The notes beneath the pieces are model-generated. The model searched no databases. It had not been told where the DNA came from and was given only the letters and a program-made list of their open reading frames with translations. Shown piece by piece: positions 24,424 to 32,788 of a stretch of DNA of 39,381 bases (positions are counted from its first letter, which is position 1; every line of letters starts with the position of its first letter). The position numbers and the translations under genes were made by a program. This stretch comes from Sphingomonas sp. AOB5 (GTDB taxonomy: Bacteria > Pseudomonadota > Alphaproteobacteria > Sphingomonadales > Sphingomonadaceae), in NCBI RefSeq assembly GCF_029433115.1, contig NZ_JARNTV010000035.1, positions 1-39,381 on the forward strand, read 5' to 3'.

Positions 24424-25742
24424 GCCTCGACCGGTTCGGCGCGTCCGGCATAGGGCACTTCGCGGCCGCCATATCGACGCACTCGGATATTCGCCTGCTC
24501 GCCATGCCCGGCAAAGCCCTCGAGTGCGCACAACCGGCTGCAATATTCGCCGACCATCGCCGAGGCCGGATCGGTCAGCACGCGCTGATAGGTGCAGGTC
24601 TTGAGGAATTTCCCGACCCACAGCCCGCCGGTGTAGCGCGCGGCCTTGCGCGTCGGCAGCGTGTGGTTGGTGCCGATCACCTTGTCGCCATACGAGACGT
24701 TGGTGCGGGCGCCGAGGAACAGTGCGCCGTAGTTGGTCATCCGATGCAGGAACCAGTCGGGATCGCGGGTCATCACCTGCACATGCTCCGAGGCGATGTC
24801 GTCGGCGATGCGCAGCATTTCGGCGTCATCCTCGGCGACGATCACTTCGCCGAAACTCTCCCACGCGCGGCGCGCATGATCGGCGGTGGGGAGGATCTCC
24901 AGCAGCCGCTCGACTTCGCGGATCGTCTCGTGCGCTAGCGCCATCGATGTGGTGAGCAGGATCGCGGGACTGTCCGGCCCATGTTCGGCTTGCCCCAGCA
25001 GGTCGGTGGCGCACAGTTCGGCATCCGCACCGATATCGTCGGCGATCACCAAGGTTTCGGTGGGTCCCGCGAACAGATCGATGCCGACCCGGCCGAACAG
25101 CTGGCGCTTGGCCTCGGCCACGAAGGCGTTGCCCGGGCCGACGAGCATATCGACGGGATCGATGCTCTGCGTCCCCAGCGCCATCGTGCCGATCGCCTGA
25201 ATGCCACCCAGCACATAGATGGCGTCCGCGCCCGCCATCGCCTGTGCCGCGACAATGGCGGGGGCGGGCTTGCCGCCAAAGGGAGGGGCGCAAGTGACGA
25301 CGCGTGGGACGCCTGCGACCTTCGCGGTGATGACGCTCATATGCGCCGAGGCGAGCAGCGGATATTTGCCGCCCGGAACGTAGCAGCCTGCGGCATTCAC
25401 CGGGATGTTCTTGTGGCCGAGGATCACGCCGGGCAGCGTCTCGACCTCTACGTCTTTCATGCTGTCGCGCTGGACCTGCGCGAAGCGGCGGACCTGAGTC
25501 TGGGCGAACTCGATATCCTTCAGGTCCTGCCCGGTCAGCTGATCGATGCAGTTCTGGATCTCGCGGTCCGACAGCCGGTAATCGTCGCGGTCCCAACCAT
25601 CGAACTTGACCGAGAGCTCGCGCACCGCCGCGTCGCCGCGCGCCTCGATGTCGGCGAGGATGGTCTCGACCGTATCGCGCACCTTGCGGTCCGCCTCGGC
25701 GCGCACCGCTGCCGCCGTGCCGCGCTTGATCCATTCAGCCAT
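24420..25742 (-). CDS. Histidinol-dehydrogenase-family NAD-dependent alcohol dehydrogenase (catabolic paralogue)
   Basis: 440 residues, ATG at 25740-25742. The HisD fold is complete: [33 protein letters not shown], and the metal/catalytic residues are recognisable as Gln and His in [13 protein letters not shown], Glu-His in IASEHVQV, Asp in [14 protein letters not shown] and His in GFAGHGEQA. True HisD oxidises L-histidinol in two steps to histidine; this copy lies in an aromatic-catabolism operon with no other his gene. Related HisD-like enzymes (for instance HpsN, which oxidises a sulfonated diol) turn primary alcohols into carboxylates, so a four-electron oxidation of a hydroxymethyl or diol side chain is a reasonable inference. 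It is 11 bp after the extradiol dioxygenase gene. Confidence 0.9.
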   Translation of the reverse strand: MAEWIKRGTAAAVRAEADRKVRDTVETILADIEARGDAAVRELSVKFDGWDRDDYRLSDREIQNCIDQLTGQDLKDIEFAQTQVRRFAQVQRDSMKDVEVETLPGVILGHKNIPVNAAGCYVPGGKYPLLASAHMSVITAKVAGVPRVVTCAPPFGGKPAPAIVAAQAMAGADAIYVLGGIQAIGTMALGTQSIDPVDMLVGPGNAFVAEAKRQLFGRVGIDLFAGPTETLVIADDIGADAELCATDLLGQAEHGPDSPAILLTTSMALAHETIREVERLLEILPTADHARRAWESFGEVIVAEDDAEMLRIADDIASEHVQVMTRDPDWFLHRMTNYGALFLGARTNVSYGDKVIGTNHTLPTRKAARYTGGLWVGKFLKTCTYQRVLTDPASAMVGEYCSRLCALEGFAGHGEQANIRVRRYGGREVPYAGRAEPVEA

Positions 25743-25753
25743 GTTCTGCTCTT

Positions 25754-26710
25754 TCAGGCGTGCGCAGGCGCGCTGCCGAACGCGGCCTGCGCATCGGCTT
25801 CGTAATTATGGACGAAATCATGGGGCACTTCGGGACCCCAGCTGGCGAGGCTGTCGCTCAGCTCGTAATTGGTCGGTGACCACAGGGCGTAATCGTCGAT
25901 GAAATCCATGTCCGAATAATATTCGAACCACGATCCCCAGGGGTCCTGGATATAGTGGAAGAAGTTCGAGCCGATGGTGTGGCGGCCGAGGCCCCAGTCG
26001 CCGCGTTCGCTCTTGGCCAGCAAGGCGCGGCCGCCGCGGCCGACCTCGTCCGGATCGGAAACCTGAAAGCTCGCATGGTGGAAGCCGATGCCGGGCGATT
26101 TGGCGAAGGCCAGCACGTGATGGTCGCTGTTCTTTGTTGCGCAGCAAAAGGCGATGATGTCCTGCGACTTGTCGGCAAGGCCCATGCCCAGTCCTTCGGT
26201 CACGAAGGCGACGCTGGCGGGGACGTCGGGCGAGAAGAGCAGGGCGTGGCCGAGCCGTAGCGGCCTTGCCGGGGGATAGGACGCACCCGGCAGGATCGCG
26301 GAGCGGCGGGTACGGACGATGCGGCCCGGCGCGTTGATCTCAAACGGAACGCCCGCTTTCTGCGCAGCATCGGCGGGATGCTCGACCAGATGATAGAGCG
26401 TGCCGTGCGGGTCCTCGACCCACAGGCCGTTCGCGTCGAACCCGTCGGGCGCGGTCACGACCTTGCCGCCCGCGCCCGGCACATTCTCGGCGATGCCGGC
26501 AAGGTCCTCGGCACGCAGGGCCACGTGGTGGAGCCGCTTGCGATCATGGCCGCCGAGCAGGGTGATCGATGGCCGATTCTGGTCCGCGCAACGAAGCTGC
26601 GCGGTGCTGCCGTCGATCTCCGCCGTCATCCCGGCGTCGGTGTAGAACTTCACCCCCGGATCGAGTGCCGGGACTTCGAGGGTCACCGATAACAGGCCCA
26701 ATACCGCCAT
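25754..26710 (-). CDS. Type I extradiol ring-cleavage dioxygenase (VOC superfamily)
   Basis: 318 residues, ATG at 26708-26710 with GGGAG upstream. It has two vicinal-oxygen-chelate modules, the first (about 1-115) structural and the second catalytic. The 2-His-1-carboxylate Fe(II) ligands are visible as His155 (RLGHALLFS), His212 (FHHASFQV) and Glu263 (WFEYYSD). These match 2,3-dihydroxybiphenyl/catechol 2,3-dioxygenases. The enzyme should cleave a catechol next to the diol, producing a yellow 2-hydroxymuconate-type product. It lies 12 bp after the FAH-family hydrolase gene, which could process that product. A second, more distant extradiol gene is at 32785. The C-terminal about 40 residues are longer than in the shorter paralogue. 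Confidence 0.92.
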   Translation of the reverse strand: MAVLGLLSVTLEVPALDPGVKFYTDAGMTAEIDGSTAQLRCADQNRPSITLLGGHDRKRLHHVALRAEDLAGIAENVPGAGGKVVTAPDGFDANGLWVEDPHGTLYHLVEHPADAAQKAGVPFEINAPGRIVRTRRSAILPGASYPPARPLRLGHALLFSPDVPASVAFVTEGLGMGLADKSQDIIAFCCATKNSDHHVLAFAKSPGIGFHHASFQVSDPDEVGRGGRALLAKSERGDWGLGRHTIGSNFFHYIQDPWGSWFEYYSDMDFIDDYALWSPTNYELSDSLASWGPEVPHDFVHNYEADAQAAFGSAPAHA

Positions 26711-26722
26711 GGTTCGTCTCCC

Positions 26723-27574
26723 TTAGCCAGCGACCCGGTTCTGGATCGCGCCCACGCCATCGACTTCGCATCGCACCACATCGCCCGGCTGCAGGAAGAC
26801 CTGCGGCTCGCGGCCGATGCCGACGCCCTCCGGCGTGCCGGTGGCGATCAGGTCGCCGGTCTCGAGCGTGAAGGCGGTCGAGAGATAGGCGATCTGTTGT
26901 GCGAGCGTGTGGATCATGAAGCCGGTGTTGCTGTCCTGGCGGAGCTCGCCATTGACCCAACAGCGCAGGCCAAGCGCCTGCGGATCGGGCACCTCGTCGG
27001 CGGTGACGATCCACGGGCCGATCGGGCCATGGGTGTCGAACGACTTGCCTATGGTGAAGGTCGGCGTGTGGAACTGCCAGTCGCGTGCCGACACGTCGTT
27101 GGCGACAGTGTAGCCGAACACATAAGTGAGCGCCTCGCCTTCGCCGACGGACTTGGCGGGGGCGCCGATCACCGCGGCCAGCTCGACCTCATAATCGAGC
27201 TTCTCGGTCACGCCGGGCTCGATATCGTCATAGGGGCCGGCGACGCAGCTGGTCTGTTTGTTGAACCAGGTCTGGTATTTCGAGCGGGCGACGCCGAGCT
27301 TGTCGGCCTCCTCCAGATGCTTCGCATAGTTCATGCCGATGGCCATGAACTTGCCCGGACGCTCGATCGGCGCGAGCAGGCGGGCGTCGGCCAGTGCCAG
27401 CGCGGGTTCAGCATTGGCGACCAGAGCCGCCAGCTCGTCCAGTGCTGCGCGGCCCGCACCTGCGATCTCGCGGATCGTCGTCCAGCGGCTGCCCGCCGCG
27501 ACCAGATCGACGATGCCGTCACCTTTGACCGCGCCGATGCGCGGGCCGTCGAGTTCGTAGCGGACGAATTTCAT
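26723..27574 (-). CDS. Fumarylacetoacetate-hydrolase-family protein (C-C hydrolase, isomerase or decarboxylase)
   Basis: 283 residues from ATG at 27572-27574, overlapping the hydroxylase stop by 4 bases. The FAH motifs are IGMNYAKHLEEA, the metal-binding LDYEVELAAVIG (Glu-x-Glu) and VANDVSARDW with the third acidic ligand. IATGTPEGVGIG is the conserved C-terminal loop. Family members act on 2-oxo acids and include acylpyruvate hydrolases, HpcE-type decarboxylase/isomerases and oxaloacetate decarboxylases. Position between a flavin hydroxylase and an extradiol dioxygenase indicates that it acts on the ring-cleavage product. Unlike 30337-31167, it lies on the minus side; the two are paralogues. 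Confidence 0.93.
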   Translation of the reverse strand: MKFVRYELDGPRIGAVKGDGIVDLVAAGSRWTTIREIAGAGRAALDELAALVANAEPALALADARLLAPIERPGKFMAIGMNYAKHLEEADKLGVARSKYQTWFNKQTSCVAGPYDDIEPGVTEKLDYEVELAAVIGAPAKSVGEGEALTYVFGYTVANDVSARDWQFHTPTFTIGKSFDTHGPIGPWIVTADEVPDPQALGLRCWVNGELRQDSNTGFMIHTLAQQIAYLSTAFTLETGDLIATGTPEGVGIGREPQVFLQPGDVVRCEVDGVGAIQNRVAG

Positions 27575-29163
27575 GCTGCAGCCACCTCTTGCGGATTGGC
27601 GGGCGACAGCCGGACCCCGGCCCCGGCAAGGTCGCGCGCCATCGCTGCGGCCAGTCGCTCGAGGGCAGGGGCATCCGCCGCGCCGCCATAGACATAGTAA
27701 TCGGGCCGGACGATCATCGCGTTCCAGCCATTTGCGGTCAGGAAATCCTCGATCCGTCCGTCGCAATCGCGCAGGCTCTCGCCCAGCACGAGGAAGCGGA
27801 CGCCCAGCGCATCCATCGCTTCGCGGGTCGCGTCGCTGAGCGCCGCGCGGCCGTCGAAATCGCGGGCTATAGCCACGAAGCCAGTGCCGGTCAGTTCGTC
27901 GAGGCGGCCGGTGAAGCCCGGAGCCTCGACCGTGACATGTGGCGAAAGAAGGCCGGCGCCCGGCGAAACCGCGCCGTCCGCGCCATGATGGATCAGCCCG
28001 CCGGTCAGCGCCGGGAAGGGAGGCATCGGCTCGACATTGCCGGTAAGGAACGCTTCGTCGCGCGCAGCGGCAGCCTCGGCATCAGGGACGCAGATGATCT
28101 TTCCGAGGAAGATCGACATGTCGATGATCTGGCTGACATGCGGCATACGCTCGGGCTGATAGCTGTCGAGCAACCGATCGTCGGCGCGGCCGTCGAGGAT
28201 CAGGCCCAGTTTCCAGGCGAGGTTCCACGCGTCGCGCATCCCCGCGCACATGCCTTGGCCCATGAAGGGCGGCATGACATGGGCCGCATCGCCCGCGACG
28301 AGCAGGCGGCCGTCGCGCCACTTCGCCGCGAGCAGCGAGCGGAAATTATAGACCTTGTGGCGGACCAGCTCGATATCGTCCGGACCGGCCCAGGGTGAGA
28401 TCAGCTCCCACACCTTTTCCTCGCGCTCGAGCGATTCGATCGACTCGCCGGGCAGGCGCATGAATTCCCAGCGGCGGAAGGTGCGGCCTTCGCGCACGCC
28501 CGCGGGAACGATCGTGGTCGGGCGGGCCGGGTTGCAATATTGCCCGGCCGCCGGAATGCCGAGCGACTGGATCGTGACGCCGGGCTTCAGCAGCACGTCG
28601 ATCACCAGCCAGTCGGCCTCGAACCCGCGATCCTCGCGCGTGCCGCCGATCGTCTCGCGCACCAGCGAATTGGCGCCGTCGCAACCGACGACATAGCGGC
28701 TCTCGACCGTGCGGGTCTCGCCGGTCTCGGTGTTGCGCAGCTCGACGCTGGCCTTGCCGGCATCCTGATGCACCGCGACCGCTTCCCAGCCGAGCCAGGT
28801 CTCAACGCTCGCCTGTCCGGCGACGGCCTTGTCGAGCGCTTCCTCGACCGTCGGCTGGTGGACGAAATTGACTTCCGGCCCGCCCGAGATCGAGTCCGAG
28901 GACCAGTCGATTTCGAGCAGCTTCTGCCAATCGGCATTGAACCATTGATAGAGCGGCCCGCGCTCGGTGATGCCCGGCAGGACAGGACCCATCCCGTTGG
29001 CGGCGAGCACGCGATACAGTTCGTGATCGATGCAGACCGCGCGCGGCAGCGGGTATCGCGTCTGCCAGCGCTCGCAGACAAGGACGGAGCGCCCCTGTCT
29101 TCCCAACATGAGCGCGAGCGTCTGGCTCACTGGCCCATAGCCGATCTGCACGACGTCAAACAT
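27571..29163 (-). CDS. MhpA-like FAD-dependent aromatic hydroxylase
   Basis: 530 residues from ATG at 29161-29163, with GGGAAGGG upstream. The FAD loop is VVQIGYGPVSQTLALMLG (the usual GAGP is GYGP, and the last G of GxGxxG is Ser-Gln), followed by VLVCERW. VVGCDGANSLVRE is the DG motif and RLLVAGDAAHVMPPFMGQGM the GD motif. The C-terminal thioredoxin-like domain ends with MIVRPDYYVYGGA. Family relatives are 3-(3-hydroxyphenyl)propionate and related phenol-acid hydroxylases. It is the first gene of the operon running left and should produce the catechol for the extradiol enzyme. Its promoter carries the regulon palindrome. A paralogue is at 31184. Confidence 0.92.
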   Translation of the reverse strand: MFDVVQIGYGPVSQTLALMLGRQGRSVLVCERWQTRYPLPRAVCIDHELYRVLAANGMGPVLPGITERGPLYQWFNADWQKLLEIDWSSDSISGGPEVNFVHQPTVEEALDKAVAGQASVETWLGWEAVAVHQDAGKASVELRNTETGETRTVESRYVVGCDGANSLVRETIGGTREDRGFEADWLVIDVLLKPGVTIQSLGIPAAGQYCNPARPTTIVPAGVREGRTFRRWEFMRLPGESIESLEREEKVWELISPWAGPDDIELVRHKVYNFRSLLAAKWRDGRLLVAGDAAHVMPPFMGQGMCAGMRDAWNLAWKLGLILDGRADDRLLDSYQPERMPHVSQIIDMSIFLGKIICVPDAEAAAARDEAFLTGNVEPMPPFPALTGGLIHHGADGAVSPGAGLLSPHVTVEAPGFTGRLDELTGTGFVAIARDFDGRAALSDATREAMDALGVRFLVLGESLRDCDGRIEDFLTANGWNAMIVRPDYYVYGGAADAPALERLAAAMARDLAGAGVRLSPANPQEVAAA

Positions 29164-29232
29164 GGCACCCTTCCCAACCGTGAAAGCGATTCTTCCCGTC
29201 GCGATCCGATCTTTGGATTCGCCGAGAATTGG

Positions 29233-29257
29233 TGTCAAGTTACAACATAGCCGGAAT
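29233..29257 (-). promoter_or_regulatory. Promoter element of the left operon: palindrome plus TTGACA
   Basis: On minus the sequence reads ATTCCGGCTATGTTGTAA (29257 to 29240), one base, then TTGACA (complement of 29233-29238). AAAGAT 18 bases on is a weak -10. Only the ATTCCGG half is well conserved here. The layout matches the receptor promoter at 21869-21918. Confidence 0.6.
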
Positions 29258-29425
29258 TTTGTGCAATTTATTTTGCAGTCCGCTGCATTTTTAGATAGAT
29301 GCGGCTTGCCGTGCAGGCTCCTGGGGAGGTGCTTGCACGGCACATCCATGTGCGTTGCGTAGGCGTAAAATGGCCGGCGGGAGGGGTTTGACCGCGCCGC
29401 GGCTGGTCAGCATGATTGTATCTGA

Positions 29426-29443
29426 GTACGACAATGCCGGAAA
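29426..29443 (+). promoter_or_regulatory. Candidate autoregulatory site upstream of IclR start
   Basis: GTACGACAATGCCGGAAA matches the site at 34819-34836 at 12 of 18 positions, including CCGGAA. It ends 16 bases before the TTG start codon, so a bound regulator would block its own gene. Confidence 0.45.
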
Positions 29444-29459
29444 AACGACAGGAGCGGAC

Positions 29460-30209
29460 TTGGCAACGGTAGATCGCGCGCTCGGCGTGTTGCGGCTCTT
29501 CGCAGGAGAGCAATCCGAATGGACGGTGGAAGCTGCGGCGCGCGAACTCGGCCTTTCGCAGAGCACCGCCTATCAATATTTTCGCAGCCTGGTCGATGGC
29601 GGGCTGCTGTCGACCTACAAGACCGGCCTCTACGTCGTCGGCCCGGCAATCATCGAGTTGGACCGGCAGACGCGGCTGCGCGATCCGCTGATTCTGGCCG
29701 GGCGCGAGGAGATGAATCGGCTGGCCGCGTCGCTGGCCGGGGATGACGATGTCGTCCTGCTGTGCCGCCTCTACAAGCTAACCGTGATGTGCATCGACCA
29801 GCGCGCGCCCGCGGCGCCGCGGCAGGTGGTGAGCTATGAGCGCGGACGGCCGATGCCGCTGGAGCGCGGTGCGGCGTCGAAGGTAATCCTGGCGCACCTG
29901 CCGCCGCGCGTGCTGCGCCGTTATTACGACCAGACGCATACGCGTGGGACCAACCCGACCTGGGCCGAGTTCCGCCAGCCGCTGCGTGCGATTCGCCGCA
30001 CCAGCTTGTGCATCACCCATGGTGAGCTGGACGAGGGCCGCGTCGGCCTCTCGGCGCCGGTCTTCGCGGGGGAAGGCGAAGTGATCGGGAGCATCGGACT
30101 GGTGCTGTCCGAAAGCTCGTTCGATGGCGGCGAAGTTTCGCGCGAGGTGCAGGAGCAGGTTGTGGAGGCGGGGCAGCGCGTTAGCGCGGCCCTTCGTGAA
30201 TCGGGCTGA
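29460..30209 (+). CDS. IclR-family transcriptional regulator
   Basis: 249 residues from TTG at 29460, chosen because AGGAG lies 7 bases upstream and the protein then starts LATVDRALGVLRLF, the usual start of the IclR helix-turn-helix domain. Alternative ATG at 29412 adds 16 residues. The winged helix has WTVEAAARELGLSQSTAYQY and FRSLVDGGLL. The C-terminal effector domain (about 75-249) contains ERGRPMPLERGAASKVILAH and ELDEGRVGLSAPVF, the small-molecule pocket region with the GE-L-x-x-G-x-x-x-[IVL]-[SA]-P motif. IclR proteins bind short palindromes and may activate or repress. The gene stands between the two mirrored ring-cleavage modules, and similar palindromes occur at six promoters or upstream regions nearby, so it is the likely regulator of the whole block. 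Confidence 0.93.
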   Translation: MATVDRALGVLRLFAGEQSEWTVEAAARELGLSQSTAYQYFRSLVDGGLLSTYKTGLYVVGPAIIELDRQTRLRDPLILAGREEMNRLAASLAGDDDVVLLCRLYKLTVMCIDQRAPAAPRQVVSYERGRPMPLERGAASKVILAHLPPRVLRRYYDQTHTRGTNPTWAEFRQPLRAIRRTSLCITHGELDEGRVGLSAPVFAGEGEVIGSIGLVLSESSFDGGEVSREVQEQVVEAGQRVSAALRESG

Positions 30210-30242
30210 GAGGGCCGCGTTACCCAAAACATGATGTGTGTG

Positions 30243-30264
30243 CGGGGGCTTCGGCCCCCGTTTT
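30243..30264 (+). terminator. Rho-independent terminator of IclR gene
   Basis: A 7-bp GC stem CGGGGGC/GCCCCCG with a TTCG tetraloop is followed directly by TTTT. It lies 33 bases past the regulator's stop codon and before the next promoter. Confidence 0.9.
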
Positions 30265-30275
30265 CATATCCGGGC

Positions 30276-30326
30276 TTGTCAAAGCCGTTTGCGCCTTTTA
30301 GAGCATTATTCCGAAATAACGGAAAT
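30276..30326 (+). promoter_or_regulatory. Promoter and palindrome of the right-hand FAH/hydroxylase operon
   Basis: TTGTCA (30276-30281) and TAGAGC (30299-30304), 17 bases apart, form a weak promoter. The clearest palindrome of the set, TTCCG-AAATAA-CGGAA (30309-30324, with flanking A and AT), lies downstream of the -10, 11 bases before the ATG. That position suits repression, unlike the sites upstream of -35 elsewhere. Confidence 0.6.
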
Positions 30327-30336
30327 AAGGTTCAAC

Positions 30337-31167
30337 ATGCGCTTCGCAACGATAGAGCTGGACGGGGTGGCCAAATGGGGCGTGGTCGATGGCGCGGAGA
30401 TCGCGCTGATCGATCGCTGGCCCAGCCTGATGGATGCGATCGCGGCCGGGGGACTCGCCGGGCTGACGGTGCCTGCGGACGCACGCCGCGTACCGCTTGC
30501 CGATGCCGTGTGGCTTCCGCTGATCCCGGCGCCGAACAAGATCATCTGCGTCGGCCTGAATTATGAGAATCATCGCAAGGAAACCGGCCGCGCGGTGGTC
30601 GAAAATCCGACCATCTTCACCCGCTTCGCCGATAGCCAGACCGGCCATCTGAGCGCGATCGTGCTGCCGCCCGAAAGCGACCGGCTCGATTATGAAGGCG
30701 AGATGGCGGTGGTCATCGGGCGCGGCGGGCGTCGCATCCCGGCGGCGCAGGCGCTGGATCATGTCGCCGGATATAGCTGCTATAACGACGGATCGATCCG
30801 CGACTGGCAGGCGCACACGATCCAGTTCACCCCGGGCAAGAACTGGCCGGAGACCGGTGCGTTCGGTCCGTGGATGGTCACGCCCGACGAGTTCGGCGCG
30901 ATCGGTCCGCAGCGGCTGCAGACCCGGCTGAACGGGCAGGTGATGCAGGATGCACTGCTGTCCGACATGATCTTCCCGGTCGACCGGCTGATCGAATATG
31001 TCTCGACCTTTACCCCGCTCAGCCCCGGCGACGTGATCGTTTCCGGCACGCCCGGCGGCGTCGGCAACAAGCGCGATCCGCAGGTCTTCATGAAGGAAGG
31101 CGACCGGGTCGAGATCGAGATCGACGGGATCGGCACGCTCGTCAATTCGATCGCCCGGCGCCCCTGA
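30337..31167 (+). CDS. Fumarylacetoacetate-hydrolase-family protein
   Basis: 276 residues from ATG at 30337 (AAGG 6 bases upstream); the in-frame start at 30238 lies inside the terminator-promoter region. FAH motifs are VGLNYENHRKETG, the Glu-x-Glu site of LDYEGEMAVVIG, and YNDGSIRDWQ; here Gly-Ser replaces the Val-Ser of the common D-V-S-x-R-D. VSGTPGGVGNKRDPQVFM is the C-terminal loop. Like its left-side paralogue it should act on a 2-oxo acid from ring cleavage, but the sequence differences suggest another substrate. It is 16 bp before the hydroxylase gene, in one operon with it and the extradiol dioxygenase. Confidence 0.92.
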   Translation: MRFATIELDGVAKWGVVDGAEIALIDRWPSLMDAIAAGGLAGLTVPADARRVPLADAVWLPLIPAPNKIICVGLNYENHRKETGRAVVENPTIFTRFADSQTGHLSAIVLPPESDRLDYEGEMAVVIGRGGRRIPAAQALDHVAGYSCYNDGSIRDWQAHTIQFTPGKNWPETGAFGPWMVTPDEFGAIGPQRLQTRLNGQVMQDALLSDMIFPVDRLIEYVSTFTPLSPGDVIVSGTPGGVGNKRDPQVFMKEGDRVEIEIDGIGTLVNSIARRP

Positions 31168-31183
31168 GCCGCGGACGCGAGCG

Positions 31184-32788
31184 ATGACCAATCACTATTC
31201 GGTGGCGATTGTCGGGGCCGGGCCGACCGGGCTGGTTCTCGCGAACCTGCTCGGCAAGGCCGGCGTCCGCACGCTGCTGGTCGAGACCAATCCGGCGACT
31301 GTGGGCGAGCCGCGCGCGGTTTCGATCGACGATGAATCGCTGCGGGTGATGCAGGAGATCGGGCTGCTCGACACGGTCCGCTCCGAGATCGTCTCGGGCT
31401 ATGGCTCGGAATATTTCGGACCGGACGGCAGCCTGTTCCTGAAGGTGAAGCCGCAGGCCGAACCCTATGGCCATCCGCGCCGCAACGCATTCCGCCAGCC
31501 GATCCTGGAGGCGCAGCTGCGCGACGGCGTTCGGCGGTTCGACCATGTCGAGACGCGATTCGAATGCAAGGCGGAAGGCTTTGTCGAGTTGGGCGACGGC
31601 GTGCGCCTCGACCTTCGCTATGTGAATGGCGGTGCCGACAGCGTGACCGCCGATTTCCTGATCGGTTGCGACGGTTCGTGGAGCCCGACGCGCGAGGCGA
31701 TGGGCTATACGCTGGCGGGCGACAGCCTGGCCGAGCGCTGGTTGATCATCGATCTGGAAGAGTCGCCTTCGGAGTCGCCGGAGACCATCGTCTATTGCGA
31801 TCCCAAGCGCCCCGGCATCATGCTGCCCGGGCCGCGCCGCACTCGCCGTTACGAGTTCAAGCTCATGCCGGGCGAGACCGATGCGACGATGCTGGCGGAC
31901 GACAAGGTCGCGCATCTGCTGGAAACGCATGACGGGGTTCCCGGCGCACGGATCATCCGCAAGACCGTCTATCATTTTCATGCCCGCATCGCCGATCACT
32001 GGGGCCGCGGCCGCGTGTGGCTGGCGGGCGACGCCGCGCATCTGATGCCGCCGTTCGCCGGGCAGGGCATGAATGGCGGCATTCGCGACGCGGCCAATCT
32101 GGGCTGGAAACTGGCCGCGATCGTCTCGGGCAAGCTCGGCCCGCGCTTGCTGGAAAGCTATGAGCGCGAGCGCCGCGGGCATGTCGCCGACATGATCCGG
32201 CTGGCGTTGCGGATGGGCGCGATCTTCGGGCCGCGCACCGCGCTGCACGGGCTGGCGATCCGCGCGAGCTTCCGCGCGCTGGGGATCTGGCCGGCGGCGC
32301 GGACCTGGTTCGCCGAGATGAAGTACAAGCCGGCACCGCGCTTCGATGGCGGTTTCCTGCTCGAAAGCCAGCTCACGCGGCGCGGTATTGTCGGGCGGAT
32401 GCTGCCCCAGCCGACGCTGGGCGCGCAATATGGCGGGGCGAAGCTGGATAGCGTGCTGGGTGACGGCTTTGCGCTGATCGGCGTCGATCTGGATCCCGGC
32501 ACGGTCGAGATGATTTCGGTCGGCCATGACTGGGATGGGCTGATCGCGCGGCGGGTCTCGCTGGCCAGCACCGATGCGCCCGATCTGGCCGAGCATGCCG
32601 GCAAGCTGCTGCTGGTGCGCCCCGATCGCTATGTGATGGCGCGCTTCGCGCCCGACGAAGCGGCCCAGATCCGGCCCAGCCTCGAGGCGTTGCTGACGCG
32701 CACCTGGGAAGGGACGGGCGCCGTCCCGGCCATCACGCAACCTGCGGAGGCGGCACCGAAAGCCGAACCCGCCCTCACCGCCGGATGA
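31184..32788 (+). CDS. MhpA-like FAD-dependent aromatic hydroxylase (second copy)
   Basis: 534 residues, ATG at 31184 after a weak GCGAGCG. The FAD loop is VAIVGAGPTGLVLANLLG, followed by LLVETN. LIGCDGSWSPTRE is the DG motif, and VWLAGDAAHLMPPFAGQGMNGG the GD motif, both canonical (pieces shown). The C-terminal thioredoxin-like domain contains LLLVRPDRYVMARF, ending in an Ala/Pro-rich tail of about 20 residues. It belongs to the 3-(3-hydroxyphenyl)propionate hydroxylase group. Its FAD motif is more canonical than that of the copy at 27571. It would make the catechol for the dioxygenase encoded next, whose start overlaps its stop. Confidence 0.93.
   Translation: MTNHYSVAIVGAGPTGLVLANLLGKAGVRTLLVETNPATVGEPRAVSIDDESLRVMQEIGLLDTVRSEIVSGYGSEYFGPDGSLFLKVKPQAEPYGHPRRNAFRQPILEAQLRDGVRRFDHVETRFECKAEGFVELGDGVRLDLRYVNGGADSVTADFLIGCDGSWSPTREAMGYTLAGDSLAERWLIIDLEESPSESPETIVYCDPKRPGIMLPGPRRTRRYEFKLMPGETDATMLADDKVAHLLETHDGVPGARIIRKTVYHFHARIADHWGRGRVWLAGDAAHLMPPFAGQGMNGGIRDAANLGWKLAAIVSGKLGPRLLESYERERRGHVADMIRLALRMGAIFGPRTALHGLAIRASFRALGIWPAARTWFAEMKYKPAPRFDGGFLLESQLTRRGIVGRMLPQPTLGAQYGGAKLDSVLGDGFALIGVDLDPGTVEMISVGHDWDGLIARRVSLASTDAPDLAEHAGKLLLVRPDRYVMARFAPDEAAQIRPSLEALLTRTWEGTGAVPAITQPAEAAPKAEPALTAG

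Larger units (their letters stand above)
29164..29459. promoter_or_regulatory. Divergent regulatory region between hydroxylase operon and IclR gene
   Basis: This 296-bp region separates the left operon from the regulator. It contains the operon promoter with its palindrome (29233-29257) and another palindrome-like site at 29426-29443 just before the TTG start. It also has AT-rich tracts near 29255-29295. An in-frame ATG at 29412 and an earlier start at 29355 exist, but neither has a convincing binding site. Confidence 0.55.

Noticed and set aside
22049..24514. One 821-residue fusion of a flavin monooxygenase with an N-terminal extension
   Set aside because: The extra N-terminal part is an out-of-frame reading of the SDR gene; the ATGA overlap at 23659-23662 shows the real start.
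24420..25742. Histidine biosynthesis gene hisD
   Set aside because: No other his gene is near, and the tight coupling with ring-cleavage genes makes a catabolic paralogue more likely; the symbol was left empty.
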